Assembly (NCBI GenBank): GCA_041302975.1
Contig: JBFYQC010000041.1
Coordinates: 1 to 25,869, forward strand
DNA length: 25,869 nt
Direction of reading: 5' to 3'
Source: UBA6183 sp041302975
GTDB taxonomy: Bacteria; Bacteroidota; Bacteroidia; UKL13-3
In this document: piece after piece, positions 23,171 to 25,869 of the stretch
Numbering within the stretch: position 1 is the first letter of the stretch
How the letters are laid out: each line of letters opens with the position of its first letter
The notes under the pieces: generated by a model
Databases searched by the model: none
Seen by the model: only the letters and a program-made list of their open reading frames with translations
What the model was told of the DNA's origin: nothing
Made by a program: the position numbers and the translations under genes

Positions 23171-24351
23171 GAATGAAGTTTTGCAGCCTGATGTTTTAGC
23201 AACAATACTAAAAATATTTGTGCAAGCAATTGTGCCATCAAAGCACCATTAATTGGCCAAAGTGGAATAAATATCAAACAACACAAAAAGATGATGCCAA
23301 TACCCACCGTGTTTATTGCCAAAACTTTGTTTTGTGCGTTGGCTTTGTAAAGTCTATATACATCAAAAGCATACATAAAAGGCAAACACATCAATAGTGC
23401 TATTAATAGATAAGTTACCACCGAAAAATTAAGTTGATAAACATAAAACATTACAGCCCACAAAACAGGAGTTGTCAATACACTTATCATCAACCCTAAA
23501 CCCATAAATTTATATTGTAATGATTTAAGTTGATTGGATTGTAAACGGTATACATTTTTAATAAATGGATTTATGATTAAACCAGGAACAGCCATAAACA
23601 TCGCTACAAAACTCATAAGTACCTGATAGCTTCCGGTAATTGATTTTGTGCTCAATTCGTTAAGTATATACAAGTCGATTTTTAGCTGAAGTAAGGCAAT
23701 TAAACCCATAAGCAAAAATGGAACAGAAACCCATAAATGTGCAAGGTCAAATTGATTGAAACGCGTTTCCTTCAACTTACTTATTAAACTTGGCATTAAC
23801 CAAATTACCCTTCCAAAATGTGATAACAAAACCAACAACAAAGCTTCTTGAAACGATAAGTTGTGATGCCAAAAGGCTAAACCAAACAAAAGAAACACAA
23901 ATGCAGCCGCCTCTGAACGTAAGGCCAATGAAAAGTTTCTTTCGTTAATGATAACGGTTTCCATGGCTTGTGCAATAAATCTTAGCAAAATCCAGCTGGC
24001 AAGGTAAGCAGCGGTTTGAAAGGGATAATAAACTAAAACCAATACTATTGTGGGAAATAGTAAAACCAACGAGCGAGTTAGGGTTGACTGTTGTAGATAC
24101 TGATTAATTTTTGCTGGATATTTACTGAATTGAAGCAAGAGATAATCTTTGTTTCCCCAAGAAATAATGTGTGTAGCAATGTAATACACCAGTAGTAATG
24201 AAACCACTTGTCCCCAATTGTTGGCACCGCTTTGTTTAATTACAAAAAAAGCAAGTACCTGGTTAACCAAACCGGGCAATAGTTGGTATAAACTATTGCC
24301 CAGTATAGGAGTTAATTTGTTAAATATTTTAGTTAAAGGTAAGTAGCTCAT
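23167..24351 (-). CDS. Polysaccharide-biosynthesis/flippase-like membrane protein
   Basis: The 394-residue protein is hydrophobic through most of its length, with roughly ten to twelve membrane helices. The N-terminal segment (NSLYQLLPGLVNQVLAFFVIKQSGANNWGQVVSLLLVYYIATHIISWGNKDYLL) resembles the first two helices of Wzx-type oligosaccharide flippases of the MOP superfamily. Its length is near the usual 400-480. A lipid-linked glycan flippase role is inferred from fold-level similarity only. It lies 24 bp downstream of the DUF4412-like gene and overlaps the acyltransferase gene by 4 bp. Start is ATG at 24351. Confidence 0.72.
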   Translation of the reverse strand: MSYLPLTKIFNKLTPILGNSLYQLLPGLVNQVLAFFVIKQSGANNWGQVVSLLLVYYIATHIISWGNKDYLLLQFSKYPAKINQYLQQSTLTRSLVLLFPTIVLVLVYYPFQTAAYLASWILLRFIAQAMETVIINERNFSLALRSEAAAFVFLLFGLAFWHHNLSFQEALLLVLLSHFGRVIWLMPSLISKLKETRFNQFDLAHLWVSVPFLLMGLIALLQLKIDLYILNELSTKSITGSYQVLMSFVAMFMAVPGLIINPFIKNVYRLQSNQLKSLQYKFMGLGLMISVLTTPVLWAVMFYVYQLNFSVVTYLLIALLMCLPFMYAFDVYRLYKANAQNKVLAINTVGIGIIFLCCLIFIPLWPINGALMAQLLAQIFLVLLLKHQAAKLHS

Positions 24352-24375
24352 AATTTTGCAGAGCAGAAGTTATTA

Positions 24376-25059
24376 CTACTCTTGCCCCATGTTTCCTAGT
24401 TCTTCCATGGTGCGCAAGGTGTAATCGCTCGGCACTTCAAACATTTTATCTTCTACTTTTTGTACGTTAACTTTGGTAGCAGAAATTTTCGCCTTAATAC
24501 CAGCCATGTTCATGCTATATTCTAGCATCAGGCCTTTAATTTTATCAAAACCGGGTGCTGTATTGCTTTGGCCCAATAAAGGTAAATCTGGGGTGTAAAA
24601 GCACTCAACAGTTTCTGTTTTACCATCAAGGGTGTAGGTTAATTTGGCTTTTTTGCACTTGTAACCAGCAATAACTTTGGTTTCGTTTATTTCTTCAACC
24701 TTAATGTCTTTCACATTCGATTTTTCTTGTTGACTTTTCATTTCAGCCTCGGTTTGTTTAATGGCTGTTTTTTGACCCATCATGTCCATCAACAAGTAAA
24801 ATTCCTTCTTTTTACTGTTATTTATGGTAATCGTGCTTCCCATACCACTTGGCATTTCGGTTCTAGAGTTTTCTCCTTTAAAATACATGTTTATTTTTTT
24901 AGGAAGCATGGCTTCTGCTTGTTTCATTTCGGGTGATAAATCCAAAAAGGTAATTTCAAACTCAATTAAACCTTCTTGAATTTTTTGTTGTGCCGTAAAG
25001 GAATACAACAAACCACTTACAACAGTAAGGAGCAATGTAATGTTAACGATTTTTTTCAT
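24376..25059 (-). CDS. Exported DUF4412-like protein
   Basis: The 227-residue product begins with a signal peptide (about 1-23, MKKIVNITLLLTVVSGLLYSFTA) and continues as a soluble beta-rich domain: GLIEFEITF, MYFKGENSRTEM, ITINNSKKKEFYLLMDMMGQKTAI, then IAGYKCKKAKLTYTLDGKTETVECFYTPDLPL. This pattern fits DUF4412, a periplasmic or surface-exposed family common in Bacteroidota with no established function. It contains two Cys (in YKCKK and VECFY) that could pair. Met content is unusually high (EMKQAEAMLPKK, MPSGMGS, LMDMMGQ, MEELGNMGQE). The spacing to enoyl-CoA hydratase (22 bp) and to the flippase-like gene (24 bp) indicates one transcript. Confidence 0.8.
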   Translation of the reverse strand: MKKIVNITLLLTVVSGLLYSFTAQQKIQEGLIEFEITFLDLSPEMKQAEAMLPKKINMYFKGENSRTEMPSGMGSTITINNSKKKEFYLLMDMMGQKTAIKQTEAEMKSQQEKSNVKDIKVEEINETKVIAGYKCKKAKLTYTLDGKTETVECFYTPDLPLLGQSNTAPGFDKIKGLMLEYSMNMAGIKAKISATKVNVQKVEDKMFEVPSDYTLRTMEELGNMGQE

Positions 25060-25081
25060 TATAGTTTTTGTTAATGCTGAT

Positions 25082-25858
25082 TTACCAGCTTAGTTTTTCT
25101 TTATTTAAAAATGCAGCAATGCCACGCTTACAGTCGTCTGTTGCACGTGCTTTTGCGTTGGTTTGTGCAGCATACTCTAGTGCTTTATTAACATCCATAC
25201 TTTGTACATTGGCCAACATTTCTTTAACCAAACCCAAGGATTGAGCAGATGCTTGTTTACATAATTTTTGAGCAAATTTAAATACGGCATCTTCCAACTC
25301 ATCGGGCTCAACAATGTAATTGATTAGACCATATTGTAATGCTTTTTCGGCTTTAAACACATCACCTGTTAGTAGCATTTCCCGGGCATTTTTTTCGGAA
25401 ACTTTGCGTACCAAAAATACCATAACAATAGCAGGCACAAAGCCTATTTTTACTTCGGTGTAACCAAAAGTACTTTCTGGAGTAGCAAAGCTAAAATCAC
25501 ACACGCTTGCCAGGCCACAACCACCTGCTAATGCAGGTCCGTTTATTTGTGAAATTACTACCTTGTTGCTGTGGTATATAAATTGAAACAACTCCATTAA
25601 GTGTCGTGAGTCGGCTAGGTTTTCGTCAAATGTGTTGGTTTGAAGTTGTTGTAAATAAGCCAAATCAGCACCAGCACAAAACGCTTCGCCACTGCCTTTA
25701 ATAACAATTACTTTGCAATCTTTATCGGCCTCCGCATTCATAAAAGCTAGTTTAATTTCACTTACCATTTCGTAGCTTAAGGCATTGCGTTTCTCGGGAC
25801 GATTCAAGATAATATAACCAACCCTGTCTTTTACTTCGTATTGTACTAAATTACTCAT
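25082..25858 (-). CDS. Enoyl-CoA hydratase/isomerase family protein
   Basis: The 258-residue crotonase-fold enzyme has the oxyanion-hole segments AFCAGADLAYL (59-69) and NGPALAGGCGLASVCDF (106-122), and FGYTEVKIGFVPAI (131-144). Of the two catalytic acids of rat mitochondrial hydratase, the Glu164 equivalent is kept (Glu135), while the Glu144 equivalent is Gly115 (GGCGLA instead of GGCELA). Family members with one Glu catalyse related reactions such as isomerisation or hydration of branched enoyl-CoA, so the substrate is open; a methylglutaconyl-CoA hydratase-like or isomerase role is possible. Start is ATG at 25858, 11 bp from the window edge; anything upstream is out of view. It probably leads the four-gene run. 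Confidence 0.9.
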   Translation of the reverse strand: MSNLVQYEVKDRVGYIILNRPEKRNALSYEMVSEIKLAFMNAEADKDCKVIVIKGSGEAFCAGADLAYLQQLQTNTFDENLADSRHLMELFQFIYHSNKVVISQINGPALAGGCGLASVCDFSFATPESTFGYTEVKIGFVPAIVMVFLVRKVSEKNAREMLLTGDVFKAEKALQYGLINYIVEPDELEDAVFKFAQKLCKQASAQSLGLVKEMLANVQSMDVNKALEYAAQTNAKARATDDCKRGIAAFLNKEKLSW

Positions 25859-25869
25859 GCGCTACAATG

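Noticed and set aside
16784..25149. Further CACGTG cores at 16784, 22975 and 25144 as extra parS sites
   Set aside because: The flanking arms match the consensus poorly; the one at 25144 matches only on its left arm (10 of 16 bases overall).
1..25869. tRNA genes, rRNA, CRISPR arrays, insertion sequences, prophage or defence islands
   Set aside because: No matching structures, repeats or protein families were seen; the gaps are too short and the gene content is housekeeping and envelope biology.

Overview
This AT-rich, tightly packed chromosomal segment comes from a member of the phylum Bacteroidota. The evidence is a secreted protein with a gliding-motility-type (type IX secretion, T9SS) C-terminal sorting domain, an Ig-like lipoprotein of the Bacteroidota kind, paired M16 peptidases, a patatin-barrel fusion, and several promoters matching the Bacteroidota pattern TTG-N(18-20)-TAnnTTTG. 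I see no rRNA, tRNA, CRISPR array, insertion sequence, phage gene or gene-free gap longer than about 160 bp. By content it is core genome.

Layout. From 8796 down to the left edge, seven minus-strand genes run head to tail, the first four overlapping: catalytic M16 peptidase, non-catalytic M16 partner, T9SS cargo protein, ybeY, mnmG (55 bp behind ybeY), a SAM methyltransferase and an Ig-like lipoprotein that runs off the window. Upstream, a patatin-like outer-membrane protein (8958-11258, minus) diverges from an RsuA/RluB-type pseudouridine synthase with a repetitive basic N-terminus (11366-12646, plus). It is followed by tatA-gatA with a 1-base overlap and a LysM/lytic-transglycosylase-like protein. 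Then come GtrA (minus), a methyltransferase and a LolC/E-type permease (plus), DedA and rpsT (minus), an IscA-type protein (minus) divergent from tsaB (plus), purine nucleoside phosphorylase (minus), and a DUF1801/YdeI protein (plus). The right end is a four-gene minus-strand run: enoyl-CoA hydratase, DUF4412-like protein, flippase-like membrane protein, PlsC-like acyltransferase.

Functions are mostly housekeeping: tRNA modification (MnmG, TsaB), rRNA maturation (YbeY, pseudouridine synthase, S20), Gln-tRNA amidation (GatA), protein and lipoprotein export (TatA, LolC/E), and envelope biogenesis (GtrA, flippase, acyltransferase, DedA).

The most striking non-genic signal is a cluster of three near-consensus ParB-binding parS sites (4127, 5046, 6999) around mnmG. 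Two lie inside coding sequence in different reading contexts. They suggest this window is in the origin-proximal centromere region. Other points: a lytic-transglycosylase-like protein that has lost its catalytic Glu and other active-site residues; a nucleoside phosphorylase with Asp at the base-specificity position (human Asn243); a YbeY with Asp for the third His ligand; a DUF1801 protein with a Cys-Cys-Cys-His cluster; and promoter positions that help decide start codons for PNP and GtrA.
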